Shown here: positions 34,560 to 42,233 of the stretch, in pieces
Numbering within the stretch: position 1 is the first letter of the stretch
How the letters are laid out: every line of letters begins with the position of its first letter
NCBI RefSeq assembly: GCF_004801375.1
Contig: NZ_SSNZ01000004.1
Coordinates: 124,001 to 188,000 of the forward strand
Direction: 5' to 3'
DNA from: Flavobacterium supellecticarium
Lineage (GTDB): Bacteria; Bacteroidota; Bacteroidia; Flavobacteriales; Flavobacteriaceae
Length of the DNA stretch: 64,000 nucleotides
Notes under the pieces: generated by a model
Databases searched by the model: none
Seen by the model: the letters and a program-made list of their open reading frames with translations, nothing else
Told to the model about the DNA's origin: nothing
Made by a program: the position numbers and the translations under genes

Positions 34560-35774
34560 ATGAATACGACACAGAAAGGAAATGATTTTGAGAATAGAGT
34601 ATTTTTTTTAATAAATGACTTATTAGAAAAAGATGAGTTTACAGTACCTGGAAAACGAAGCCGTATTCATCAGAAAAAAGGATACTATTCAGAAAATAGA
34701 AAAAATGAAATCATAACCGATATCTCAATAGAAACTTTTCTTCCTGGCGCTACTGAATATTCAATATTGAATATTATTGAATGTAAATTCTTAAATAAGA
34801 ATGTCGCAATTGATGATATTGAAGAATTTGATTCAAAGCTTAACCAAATAGGGAGACATAATTCTAAAGGTTTTATAGTTTCAAATAAAGGCTTTGCTAA
34901 AACTACAATTAATTTCGCAAAATCACTAAAGATTGGTTTACTCAAAATCAAAAGCAATAACGAATTTGAATGGATTAACTATCGCAAAAAGTATGAGACA
35001 ATTGATTTTGAAAATGATGAAACTGAACCTTTTTTAGCAAAAGTCGGAAACAAGATATGCAATAACATTGCTGATTTTTTACTTGCAATTAAGGCAATCG
35101 ACTTTTACAATCAGAAAGATAAATTTTTAACTGTAAAATTTTTGACTGCTGATTATATTAAATCTATAGCTGACAGAATACTAAAATATGATGTCACAAA
35201 CTATGGTGTACTTGATACTAAAAAGTTGATACAATTTATCAATGAAAAATATTTGATTGAAATTCAATTTGAAAGACTTTATCCAATTATGGGAAAAGTT
35301 GAATTTGATCCATTAAAAATAGTCATTGATACCACACTAGATGAGCACAGACAGAGATTTACATTATGTCATGAAATCGGACATTTAGTTTTACATAAAA
35401 AAATATTTGAAAATAAAATTAAAAAAAAGGAAGACAGTGAATACACATTGTCACTGAACAATACAATCACAGATTTAATTACACGTAGAATTGAGATTCA
35501 GGCTAATATTTTTGCTAGCTATTTATTATTACCATCTGAACACTTTCAACTCGAAGTTTTTAAGTTTTTTATTAAAAACAAAATTTCTAAAAATTACATT
35601 CACTTAGACAAACAACCCATTAATCAATTATTGGCTACCCAGTTAATTTCTGAAATGAGTAATAAATTTAACGCATCACAAGAAGCTGTTAGATTACGAC
35701 TAATCGACACTAATTTACTAAAAGACACAACAAGGTTTTCTTATAGAAGTTTATTAGAACACTCTAAAATCTAG
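34560..35774 (+). CDS. Restriction-endonuclease-like / ImmA-IrrE metallopeptidase fusion
   Basis: A 404-residue protein with two catalytic-looking domains. Residues 1-150 resemble a Mrr/PD-(D/E)xK nuclease: GNDFE (8-11), Asp54 in EIITDISIE and E74-C75-K76 in NIIECKF form the expected D...ExK site, followed by an SNKGFAKTTINFAKSL stretch typical of Mrr-like folds. Residues ~195-375 form an ImmA/IrrE-type zinc peptidase with HEIGH at 271-275 and a downstream RRIEIQANIFASYLLLP helix that supplies the third ligand. The gene is AT-rich compared with its neighbours and follows the tRNA array, so it is probably acquired. A defence or phage-response role is inferred. Confidence 0.8.
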   Translation: MNTTQKGNDFENRVFFLINDLLEKDEFTVPGKRSRIHQKKGYYSENRKNEIITDISIETFLPGATEYSILNIIECKFLNKNVAIDDIEEFDSKLNQIGRHNSKGFIVSNKGFAKTTINFAKSLKIGLLKIKSNNEFEWINYRKKYETIDFENDETEPFLAKVGNKICNNIADFLLAIKAIDFYNQKDKFLTVKFLTADYIKSIADRILKYDVTNYGVLDTKKLIQFINEKYLIEIQFERLYPIMGKVEFDPLKIVIDTTLDEHRQRFTLCHEIGHLVLHKKIFENKIKKKEDSEYTLSLNNTITDLITRRIEIQANIFASYLLLPSEHFQLEVFKFFIKNKISKNYIHLDKQPINQLLATQLISEMSNKFNASQEAVRLRLIDTNLLKDTTRFSYRSLLEHSKI

Positions 35775-35960
35775 GTTCTCTAACAAACAGCGTATTTAAT
35801 AAATCGCAAATTGTTGATGATTGAACTTTTTCAAAACTAAGAAAGCTTCTTTTAGTTGAGAGAATTCTACTCCTAGTTTCCGCTGCTCCTCAAATGCATG
35901 TAACGTTAGTTACAATATTAACAATACGTTGTTAACAAGCTGCATTCAAAAAACAATCAC

Positions 35961-35986
35961 TTGATTTTCAAAATATCCTATCTTTG
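35961..35986 (+). promoter_or_regulatory. Possible promoter of the gene at 36001
   Basis: TTG (35961) and TATCTTTG (35979-35986), 15 bp apart, shorter than usual. The start codon follows 14 bases later, so the leader would be very short. The rest of the gap 35775-36000 shows no gene. Confidence 0.4.
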
Positions 35987-36000
35987 AGTTTTAATAAAAA

Positions 36001-36513
36001 ATGATAGAGTATTTTTTAAAAAATAAAGAATGGATTTTTTCTGGAGCAGGAATTTTTGCACTAGGACTAATAATTCAATACTTCAACCGAAAGAAACATT
36101 ATACTGATAACAATTCACAGCAAAACCATTTAAAAGCAGAAAAAATCAACTTTTCTCAAACTATTGTAAACAATTCTTCGATAGGAAAAACTGAAACTAA
36201 GAGTTCAATTAAAAAAGTTTCAAACCCAATGCTAAAAAAAATAAAAGAAGAATATTTCAGTGAGAAAAATATAAAACGTAATTACTTAATAACCAAACTT
36301 GCAAAAGCAAGAAATGAAAACTCTATCGTAGAAATACGAACCATTACTGACGCTGCAGAAGAAGCTTATGGCTGGAAGCATAGTGATACTGTAGCTGAAC
36401 TAGAAAAACTTGAAGAAGAAGGATTAATATGGTTTCAACTCAAAGATAATGAAATGCTTTCTCCTTATACAAGAATAAGACTTACAGAAAAATATTTTTC
36501 AATCATTGATTAA
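36001..36513 (+). CDS. Membrane-anchored hypothetical protein
   Basis: A 170-residue protein I do not recognise. One membrane helix near the N-terminus (FSGAGIFALGLIIQYF, about 13-28) is followed by a polar linker with many Asn/Ser and a cytosolic helical domain (about 75-170): IVEIRTITDAAEEAYGWKHSDTVAELEKLEEEGLIWFQL and SPYTRIRLTEKYF, which is reminiscent of a winged-helix arrangement. Low GC like the preceding nuclease-peptidase gene, so it probably belongs to the same island. Function unknown; a membrane-tethered partner is possible. Confidence 0.6.
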   Translation: MIEYFLKNKEWIFSGAGIFALGLIIQYFNRKKHYTDNNSQQNHLKAEKINFSQTIVNNSSIGKTETKSSIKKVSNPMLKKIKEEYFSEKNIKRNYLITKLAKARNENSIVEIRTITDAAEEAYGWKHSDTVAELEKLEEEGLIWFQLKDNEMLSPYTRIRLTEKYFSIID

Positions 36514-36610
36514 AAAACACTTTAACTAATAGTGGTCTAACGCAATAATTTGTTTCATTTTCTTTCTTTAAATTTTACATATCCTTAAAAACCTAATTCT
36601 CAAAACTGCT

Positions 36611-37090
36611 TTGAAAAAGATTTTAATCCTTATTGCACTTTTGTCTTTCGGTTTTGTCTTTGGTCAAAATGAAGTTACGACAAACAACCCGACAGTCGTT
36701 TTTCCGGAGATCCATGATTATGTAAATGATTATGATGATATCTTATCCCTTTCGCAGGAAGTAACCCTTAAAGCCTATGCAAAAGAACTGGAAAAGCAAA
36801 ACAATATTGGAATCATAATCGTAACCGTTCCTTCCATTTCGCCGTATACCGACATCTATGATTACTCATTAGACCTGGCTAAACAGACAACATTTGGTTG
36901 CATTGTCATTGTCGTTTGCAAAAATATGCGCGCCCTTCAGATACAAAACTGTGATGCCATCGTATCCAAACTGACCGATGAAGAAACGAAATCCATTATT
37001 GATCATTATATTATACCCGAATTAAAAAAGGGGAATTATTTTACCGGATTGGAAAATGGAATTCGTGAAATAAAGAAAGAATTACAATAA
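36611..37090 (+). CDS. TPM domain secreted protein (YgcG-like)
   Basis: A 159-residue exported protein starting with TTG at 36611: signal peptide MKKILILIALLSFGFVFGQ, then a TPM (TLP18.3/Psb32/MOLO-1) domain, recognisable by VNDYDDILSLSQEVTLKAYAKELEKQNNIGIIIVTVPS. The domain ends with the protein; the membrane tail of longer family members is missing. Proposed roles are phosphatase or photosystem repair in plants; the function in Flavobacteria is unknown. Base composition returns to the genome norm here, so the island ends before this gene. Confidence 0.78.
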   Translation: MKKILILIALLSFGFVFGQNEVTTNNPTVVFPEIHDYVNDYDDILSLSQEVTLKAYAKELEKQNNIGIIIVTVPSISPYTDIYDYSLDLAKQTTFGCIVIVVCKNMRALQIQNCDAIVSKLTDEETKSIIDHYIIPELKKGNYFTGLENGIREIKKELQ

Positions 37091-37101
37091 AGTCCTATTC
37101 G

Positions 37102-37644
37102 ATGCTAAAAAAACGATATAGAAAAGCACAATTTATAGTCGAGCTCATTTTACTTACGATAATCTTTTCCTTATGCATTTTAATAGGATTCGAAAGCCAA
37201 AACCTCGATTTAAAGGAAGCTGACAAAATTACCAGTATTGTAGCAGACCGGGGAATTGATTCCGAACGCGGAATTAAAGGAAAAACAGCCAAAATATTCT
37301 ATATTAAACTTAAAAATCTCGATCAAAGGCTTACCGTATTTAGGACGTTTCGAAACTATGACACGTTTGTTCAAAAAATAAACATCGGAGATACGGTAAC
37401 GGTATATTATTACAGCCGCATATATCCGAAAAAAAATATTGATTTTACGCTGCTACAGCTCGAACGAAACAGGATTATTTTAATTCCCAAGTCCAAATAT
37501 GAAAATAAAGAAAGTCTTGGGATTTATGTCGGCATTGGAGGACTCATCGGGACCTTTTTGTTTTTTATCTATAACCGAAAAAAGCACTTTAGATCCCGAA
37601 AAAATCCGGCTACTATTCGTTTAACCAAAGACCAACCGGTTTGA
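37102..37644 (+). CDS. Two-helix membrane protein (DUF3592-like)
   Basis: A 180-residue protein with one helix near each end (VELILLTIIFSLCILIGF at 14-31 and LGIYVGIGGLIGTFLFFIY at about 138-156). The part between is beta-rich (KITSIVADRGIDSERG, AKIFYIKLKNLDQRLTVFRTF, INIGDTVTVYYYSR), the layout of DUF3592-type proteins, but the match is by architecture only. It follows the TPM gene by 11 bp and is probably cotranscribed with it. Function unknown. Confidence 0.6.
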   Translation: MLKKRYRKAQFIVELILLTIIFSLCILIGFESQNLDLKEADKITSIVADRGIDSERGIKGKTAKIFYIKLKNLDQRLTVFRTFRNYDTFVQKINIGDTVTVYYYSRIYPKKNIDFTLLQLERNRIILIPKSKYENKESLGIYVGIGGLIGTFLFFIYNRKKHFRSRKNPATIRLTKDQPV

Positions 37645-37686
37645 TTGTTTAAGCATTTATTCATACCATCTCATAACTATATTCAT

Positions 37687-38214
37687 ATGAAACTAAGTAT
37701 AGGTCTCGGACTCCTATTGCTATCATTAGGCTCCTGCTCCAACAAACAAAATACAGCGATAACTACCAACCAAAAAAACAACTTTATCAAAGAACAAGAC
37801 ACCTTGTATACACTTACAATTGATGCGAGTGGAAACACCGTTGCAATTACCGCTCCTGACCGGAATTTTGAACTTCCCGATAGTACGGCTCAACTTTTTC
37901 CTTATAAACTAGCGGACTTTAATAACGATAAAAAAGAAGATGTGCTGGTTTATATGGGCGCCTGTGGAACGGGAGGTTGTATGTATGGTTTATTTTTAAA
38001 GCAATATGCGGATCGGTACCAATTAGCATTTATGGACTATCTGAAAAATCCGGAATTCGAAAAAGACAAAAATGGTCAATTACTTATTAATTCGTACGAA
38101 GAAGCGGAAGCCTTTAACCCATCTAAGCTACACGTATCCGTTTTTAAATTTGATCCAAAAACATATTCCTATATACCAGACACAACCTATGTCTATCAAA
38201 ACAATTCGTATTAA
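37687..38214 (+). CDS. Lipoprotein with an FG-GAP/VCBS-like repeat
   Basis: A 175-residue lipoprotein with a lipobox LSLGSC (Cys17). The central DFNNDKKEDVLVYMGACG is a single FG-GAP-like calcium-binding loop (DxNxDxxxD). The remaining sequence has no named domain. The start at ATG 37687 places the signal peptide at the N-terminus; a TTG at 37645 would add 14 residues. It lies behind the DUF3592-like gene. Function unknown. Confidence 0.65.
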   Translation: MKLSIGLGLLLLSLGSCSNKQNTAITTNQKNNFIKEQDTLYTLTIDASGNTVAITAPDRNFELPDSTAQLFPYKLADFNNDKKEDVLVYMGACGTGGCMYGLFLKQYADRYQLAFMDYLKNPEFEKDKNGQLLINSYEEAEAFNPSKLHVSVFKFDPKTYSYIPDTTYVYQNNSY

Positions 38215-38399
38215 TACCAGAACAAACCCTTAATTACCAGTAAGACCGCTATTATAGCTTGTTCGAAAAGGATACGAAACACATCATAAAAGCAAATCCG
38301 GTAAAATCATTTTTTTTCGATCCATAATGCCAAACCTCATCATACTAAATCCGGTTGCAAACCGTTTACTAACCATAACCTAACCACAAAATATTTATC

Positions 38400-38600
38400 A
38401 TGAAAAGAAAATTTTTAAACATCCTTGCTTTATCTTCGATACTCACCCTAATCGGTTTTTTAATGGATGGCGATGCAAAAGAACCTAGTATGCTACTCCG
38501 ATTTACAGAATTTTTCGGAATGGTGGGCATTATTTTTTTATTGGTTTCGACATTCTATTTTGGCTCCGGATTGGTCTATAAAACGATTCGAAAAGCATAA
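38400..38600 (+). CDS. Small membrane protein
   Basis: A 66-residue protein with two hydrophobic helices: FLNILALSSILTLIGFLM and FFGMVGIIFLLVSTFYFGSGL, joined by a short DGDAKEPS loop, and a basic end YKTIRKA. No family recognised. A strong terminator directly behind the gene supports a real transcript. The gap before it, 38215-38399, shows nothing recognisable. Confidence 0.6.
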   Translation: MKRKFLNILALSSILTLIGFLMDGDAKEPSMLLRFTEFFGMVGIIFLLVSTFYFGSGLVYKTIRKA

Positions 38601-38611
38601 TACGCTCATAC

Positions 38612-38649
38612 AAAAACAGCCTTAAAGCAATTGCTTTAAGACTGTTTTT
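38612..38649. terminator. Bidirectional terminator
   Basis: aaaaacagccttaaagcaa pairs with ttgctttaagactgttttt (one mismatch), with an A run before and T run after. It serves both convergent genes. Confidence 0.8.
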
Positions 38650-38668
38650 CAATTTGTCATATTTGTTA

Positions 38669-39832
38669 TTACAACTCCTTCACCAGTTTTTCAACGGCAC
38701 GTCTAAAGTTGCGAACCGCTATCGGGAGTTTTTCGGTTGCGATTACATAGTCGTCGATGCTAATCGTCTTCTCAAATTCCGGATTCCCGAATGCCAGAAC
38801 CAGTTTATCCTCATTTTTATTTCCGGTGCTATAAAAACTGTCCCAATCAGCGGTTAGCAACTCCTGCGGAACAGTATTGATCAACTCTTTAGCTTTATTC
38901 CATTTCTCCAACGAAAGCGGCTTTCCTTTAAAAACATAACCTTCCGGTTTAAACCGTTCCGAATGCCATACTTCCCGGGTATCGGCCCATAATCCGGTAT
39001 CGGTTACTTTGTAGATGGTATAGGAACCCCGGTAATCGCCACTTTTAAAAATACCGAAGATGAGGTAATCCGTATGGATTCCAACAGCATCAGTACCGCT
39101 TTCAATCGTATATTTTTTAGATGCTCTCTGAAAAACTTCTTTTAACAACTGTCGGATAACAGTTAGATGTCCCAACAAAACAATTGGAACGATTACGGTT
39201 GGCAACCAGCTAAACGGAAAATTTAAAATCGCAATATTCGGTTGATCAAATGCTAGTTTTTGTATCGGTGAGGGTGTAGAAAGTACGGCGCAAATCACAA
39301 TATTCAGCAAAAGCCCCAGGCTTACAAAATTCCAGATTAGAATAGCACGTCTGCTGATTTTTGGTTTTGTAAACCCAAAATATCCAACAATCGGAGCTGT
39401 AAACCCGGCCAGAATATCAAAATTTATTCCGCTAAACGTCATGAGCTCCGGAATTGTTTTGTTCACAAAAAGCCAATATAGAACAATTTCAACCGGGATT
39501 CGAATCGTATTCAAATAGGTTAAACGCTCCAGCGATAAGCTATCGATAAATTGCCGTCCTTTTACCGTGGCAAATAATAACACGATACTCAATAACATCG
39601 GAAAAATCCCAAACAACATAATTTTAGGAGGAAAAGAATCGGTATCCGTATTATAGATATCATACCGAGTCAAAACAGCCTGAACAAACATCCATAGAAA
39701 CAAACTCAATACAATCCATTTTCCCTTTTTACGCGTCGCTTCCGAACACTGCATTGTCCAGCCAAAAAGCAATATCGTGATTACCGTAGTAAGACCGAAT
39801 GTTAGCGGAATATATTGTGCTAAATGCTCCAT
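38669..39832 (-). CDS. Hypothetical seven-helix membrane protein with cytosolic C-terminal domain
   Basis: A 387-residue protein. Residues 1-230 hold about seven hydrophobic segments (YIPLTFGLTTVITILLFGW, IMLFGIFPMLLSIVLLFATV, FDILAGFTAPIVGYFGF and others) and resemble a hypothetical family common in Flavobacteriaceae. Residues ~235-387 form a soluble domain beginning ASKKYTIESGTDAVGIHTDYLIFG, with no recognised name. The join looks clean and has no stop or frameshift. It may be a fusion of two proteins that are separate elsewhere, or a family with a regular tail. Confidence 0.6.
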   Translation of the reverse strand: MEHLAQYIPLTFGLTTVITILLFGWTMQCSEATRKKGKWIVLSLFLWMFVQAVLTRYDIYNTDTDSFPPKIMLFGIFPMLLSIVLLFATVKGRQFIDSLSLERLTYLNTIRIPVEIVLYWLFVNKTIPELMTFSGINFDILAGFTAPIVGYFGFTKPKISRRAILIWNFVSLGLLLNIVICAVLSTPSPIQKLAFDQPNIAILNFPFSWLPTVIVPIVLLGHLTVIRQLLKEVFQRASKKYTIESGTDAVGIHTDYLIFGIFKSGDYRGSYTIYKVTDTGLWADTREVWHSERFKPEGYVFKGKPLSLEKWNKAKELINTVPQELLTADWDSFYSTGNKNEDKLVLAFGNPEFEKTISIDDYVIATEKLPIAVRNFRRAVEKLVKEL

Positions 39833-39897
39833 AAAATCATTTTTAGGTGCCGATTTTAAAATTTGAAAGTTAGCTTTTATTTTTTACATCTTACATC

Positions 39898-39922
39898 TTA
39901 CAGGTTTTAAAAACCTTCAGGT
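39898..39922. repeat. Degenerate REP-like palindrome
   Basis: ttacaggttttaaaaaccttcaggt preserves the inner arms aggttt / aaacct but has lost bases in both outer arms. Confidence 0.5.
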
Positions 39923-39926
39923 ATTG

Positions 39927-40136
39927 TTAACTGCGTTGGTATTTCTTCCGTGTAGTATCGATAGTGATCGTCAATTTATTTTTTTCCTGTAAAATTTTAA
40001 TTCTTTTTCCCTGTTTAAAACCGAGTGCTTCGAGCCACTTTCCTTCCAGTCGGATTTCCGGAATCGCCACTACGCCATAGCGTCGATCCTGAAACTTACG
40101 ATAAATTTTTAATCTTCTATACTTCTTCATTGTCAT
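39927..40136 (-). CDS. SymE-like toxin
   Basis: A 69-residue protein of the SymE family. The core VAIPEIRLEGKWLEALGFKQGKRIKILQEKNKLTITI matches the SymE/AbrB-like fold, in which E. coli SymE has VPEIRLxGKWLExAGF. SymE is an SOS-induced toxin that condenses the nucleoid; its E. coli control is by the antisense RNA SymR. I use the ATG at 40136; Met at 40130 or a TTG at 40151 are alternatives. The start region lies inside operator 1. A divergent XRE regulator gene suggests repression by protein instead of RNA. Confidence 0.75.
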   Translation of the reverse strand: MTMKKYRRLKIYRKFQDRRYGVVAIPEIRLEGKWLEALGFKQGKRIKILQEKNKLTITIDTTRKKYQRS

Positions 40137-40150
40137 ATAATTATATGACA
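40131..40150. promoter_or_regulatory. Operator 1 between the SymE-like and XRE genes
   Basis: Perfect 20-bp palindrome TGTCATAT-AATT-ATATGACA. It overlaps the toxin start codon and follows a TATATTTG box on the minus strand (40156-40149), so a bound repressor would block both initiation and elongation. Confidence 0.7.
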
Positions 40151-40169
40151 AATATAAATAAAAAATTGA

Positions 40170-40193
40170 AGTGTCATATTTCTATATGACACT
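40170..40193. promoter_or_regulatory. Operator 2 between the SymE-like and XRE genes
   Basis: The same half-sites with the same 4-bp spacing as operator 1: TGTCATAT-TTCT-ATATGACA, extended by AG/CT to 24 bp. Centres are 41 bp apart, about four helical turns. It covers the expected -33 region of the toxin promoter. Confidence 0.7.
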
Positions 40194-40223
40194 TTTTTCA
40201 ACAAATTAATTGAACTTTGACAC

Positions 40224-40442
40224 ATGACACGAGATATCTTAAAAAAGAAAATCGGCCAGCGAATCATAGAATTACGCGAAAATAAAGGTTGGAGCCAAGC
40301 CGACTTGGCACGTGCTTGCAAAAAAGATAGACAAACTATTGAAAAACTTGAAAATGGGAAAGTCAATCCTACGCTTTATACTTTATTGGAAATCGCTAAC
40401 GCTTTGGAAGTTTCCTTATCAAAATTAGTTAACATCCACTAA
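40224..40442 (+). CDS. XRE family helix-turn-helix regulator
   Basis: A 72-residue single-domain regulator: IGQRIIELRENKGWSQADLARACKKDRQTIEKLENGKVNPTLYTLLEIANALEVSLSKL is a complete HTH_3/Cro-CI domain with the recognition helix around RQTIEKLEN. There is no sensor or dimerisation domain. Divergent from the SymE-like toxin and separated from it by two matching palindromes, it is the likely repressor and antitoxin-like partner. A further half-site (ATGACA) covers its own start codon, which suggests autoregulation. Confidence 0.82.
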   Translation: MTRDILKKKIGQRIIELRENKGWSQADLARACKKDRQTIEKLENGKVNPTLYTLLEIANALEVSLSKLVNIH

Positions 40443-40483
40443 CACAACTTTTAGAAATATACAGTTGATCCTAGAATTCAGAT

Positions 40484-40509
40484 GCCTAAAAAAAGCCGCT
40501 AATCGCGGC
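40484..40509 (-). terminator. Terminator of the small CxxC gene
   Basis: On the minus strand gccgc-gatta-gcggc followed by seven T. This orientation supports transcription of the 48-residue gene upstream of it. Confidence 0.7.
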
Positions 40510-40517
40510 CTTCTTCG

Positions 40518-40664
40518 TTAAAGTCTTTCACAATGCTTACAAAGTGGTTTCCCTCCGGTTCCCTCTCTTCGGTTTTCTTTTTCGATGTTGTTCCCTTCTG
40601 TACAGCTGGTATTGTTGTGATGTACATCACGATGAATACTGTGAAATGCTGTTGTTTTAGCCAT
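40518..40664 (-). CDS. 48-residue His/Asn-rich protein with C-terminal CxxC
   Basis: A clean short gene: ATG at 40664, TAA at 40520-40518. The product starts MAKTTAFHSIHRDVHHNN, contains CTEGNNIEKENRREG in the middle and ends in GGKPLCKHCERL. His-rich start, one central Cys and the CxxC tail suggest metal or zinc binding, though this is inferred. I believe similar short proteins are present in other Flavobacteria, but cannot confirm it here. A terminator follows the stop on the same strand. Confidence 0.7.
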   Translation of the reverse strand: MAKTTAFHSIHRDVHHNNTSCTEGNNIEKENRREGTGGKPLCKHCERL

Positions 40665-40750
40665 AATAATACAATTTAAAATTACTATCGCGAAAGGTAA
40701 CTCATCCTATTTTCAATCCCTTACGGAAAACCACAAACACATATATAAAT

Positions 40751-40785
40751 AACACCTGACAGGTTTTAAAAACCTGTCAGGTGTT
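40751..40785. repeat. REP-like palindrome, copy 3
   Basis: 35 bp, arms aacacctgacaggttt / aaacctgtcaggtgtt with loop taa. It lies between two minus-strand genes. Confidence 0.85.
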
Positions 40786-40825
40786 GAAGACGCCGAAAGT
40801 TTCGATTAGGTATTAATGTGTTTGC

Positions 40826-41497
40826 TTAACTCTCCATAAAACTAATCCGGGTATTATACATTCCTTTTAAAAAACGTCCGTTCGAAAAAACCGGTTGCCA
40901 ACGCGGCATTTTTTGGATAATTTTAATGGCCGTTTCATTAAACGTTTCATTATCGCTTTTGATCACTTTTATGTTTTCAACAGCTCCATTTTTATCGATA
41001 TCCCATTTTAACAGTATACTGGCCGAACTATCCCAATCGCCACTACTCGCATTCGCCAGAAATCTTCGCAAGACCGATTCACCTCCATAGTACATCGTTT
41101 TTATCTCCAGAACACTAAAAAAAGCCTCCTGACTTTTGTCATCCAATGCTTTTCCGTTTTCCTGTACCACTTTTCGTTTGTCATTTTCGACTATTATTTT
41201 AACCGGAACCGGCTTGGAATCCACATAAAAATTATATTTCCCGGGATCGGTTTTATCCTGTGAAACGATTCGCTGTTCATTCCGGTAATAGTCGACATTG
41301 GATACGAAGGCATCGTTTTCCATTTTCATCACGATCGTAATTCCGTTGTCTTTGTCAAACAATTTCCAGACACCCTGTTTCTTACCGTCCTTATCGATAC
41401 GGTTAATCGTTTCGCCTTCGAATTTGATTTCACTTTGTCCTAATGCGCTGACTGAAATCAGCAGGCATAGTGCCATTGCTTTTAATTTTGTGCTCAT
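40826..41497 (-). CDS. Exported protein with TonB C-terminal-like domain (paralogue A)
   Basis: A 223-residue exported protein: signal peptide MSTKLKAMALCLLISVSALGQ. The N-terminal half contains INRIDKDGKKQGVWKLFD, a MORN-like strand seen in Bacteroidetes envelope proteins. The C-terminal ~75 residues (SILLKWDIDKNGAVENIKVIKS and IIQKMPRWQPVFSNGRF) are like the TonB C-terminal domain, with its MPRWQPxxxxGR signature. It has no membrane anchor, so it is not a functional TonB. A closely similar gene lies directly upstream. Function unknown. Confidence 0.75.
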   Translation of the reverse strand: MSTKLKAMALCLLISVSALGQSEIKFEGETINRIDKDGKKQGVWKLFDKDNGITIVMKMENDAFVSNVDYYRNEQRIVSQDKTDPGKYNFYVDSKPVPVKIIVENDKRKVVQENGKALDDKSQEAFFSVLEIKTMYYGGESVLRRFLANASSGDWDSSASILLKWDIDKNGAVENIKVIKSDNETFNETAIKIIQKMPRWQPVFSNGRFLKGMYNTRISFMES

Positions 41498-41551
41498 TTA
41501 TTTATTAATTTATCATACTCTATTCCCTTGAAAGCATTCTAAAAAACAGAC

Positions 41552-42223
41552 TTAGCTATTAAATACAAGCGATGTGGTAAAATTCACCCGTACAAACCGT
41601 CCGTGCTGAATACCGGGTTGCCAACGCGGCATACTTTGGATAATCCGAACAGCTTCTTCATTTAAAGCACTATTCTCACTTTCCATTACTTTTACATCGT
41701 TAACGATTCCATCATTATCGATTGTCCACATTAACTTTACTTTACCCGAATATCGTAAAGTACTCTTTTTTACAGCATTTTCGATAAAACTAACCATCCC
41801 CTGCTTCCCCCCGTAAAATATTGGGCGCAACTCCTGAACACCAAAAAAAACTTTTCGCCTCTTCTCATCGAGAACTTCTCCATTATCCTTTACTACTTCA
41901 GTTAGCTTATTCCCTTTATCTACTATCGTTACCGGACTCCCTTTTAAATCTTCGTAAAAGGTATACCCTTTCGTTTCTGTGTTATAGGTAAGCACTAAAT
42001 AATCTTTAAAATAGTACTCGATAGTAGACACAAAAACATCGTCTTTGGTTTTACCGACGATTTTAATACCTCTTTCTGTATCGAACAATTTCCAGACCCC
42101 CTGTTTCTTTCCGTCTTTATCCAAATGGTTAATGGTTTCCCCTTCATAATTAACAGCACTTTGCGCAAAAGCCCCCATTCCAACCAGTACACACACGGTT
42201 AGCATTTTTAATTTATTGATCAT
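41552..42223 (-). CDS. Exported protein with TonB C-terminal-like domain (paralogue B)
   Basis: A 223-residue protein with signal peptide MINKLKMLTVCVLVGMGAFAQ and the same two-part plan as paralogue A: KDGKKQGVWKLFD, then LMWTIDNDGIVNDVKVMES and IIQSMPRWQPGIQHGRF. The two are equal in length and similar throughout, so one arose by tandem duplication. I use the ATG at 42223; the longer reading to 42418 would overlap the next gene by 185 bases. It lies 10 bp behind the monooxygenase-like gene. Confidence 0.75.
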   Translation of the reverse strand: MINKLKMLTVCVLVGMGAFAQSAVNYEGETINHLDKDGKKQGVWKLFDTERGIKIVGKTKDDVFVSTIEYYFKDYLVLTYNTETKGYTFYEDLKGSPVTIVDKGNKLTEVVKDNGEVLDEKRRKVFFGVQELRPIFYGGKQGMVSFIENAVKKSTLRYSGKVKLMWTIDNDGIVNDVKVMESENSALNEEAVRIIQSMPRWQPGIQHGRFVRVNFTTSLVFNS

Positions 42224-42233
42224 AAAAATTAGA

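Noticed and set aside
38215..38399. Short plus-strand frames in the gap
   Set aside because: Frames of fewer than 20 codons without ribosome-binding or conservation clues.
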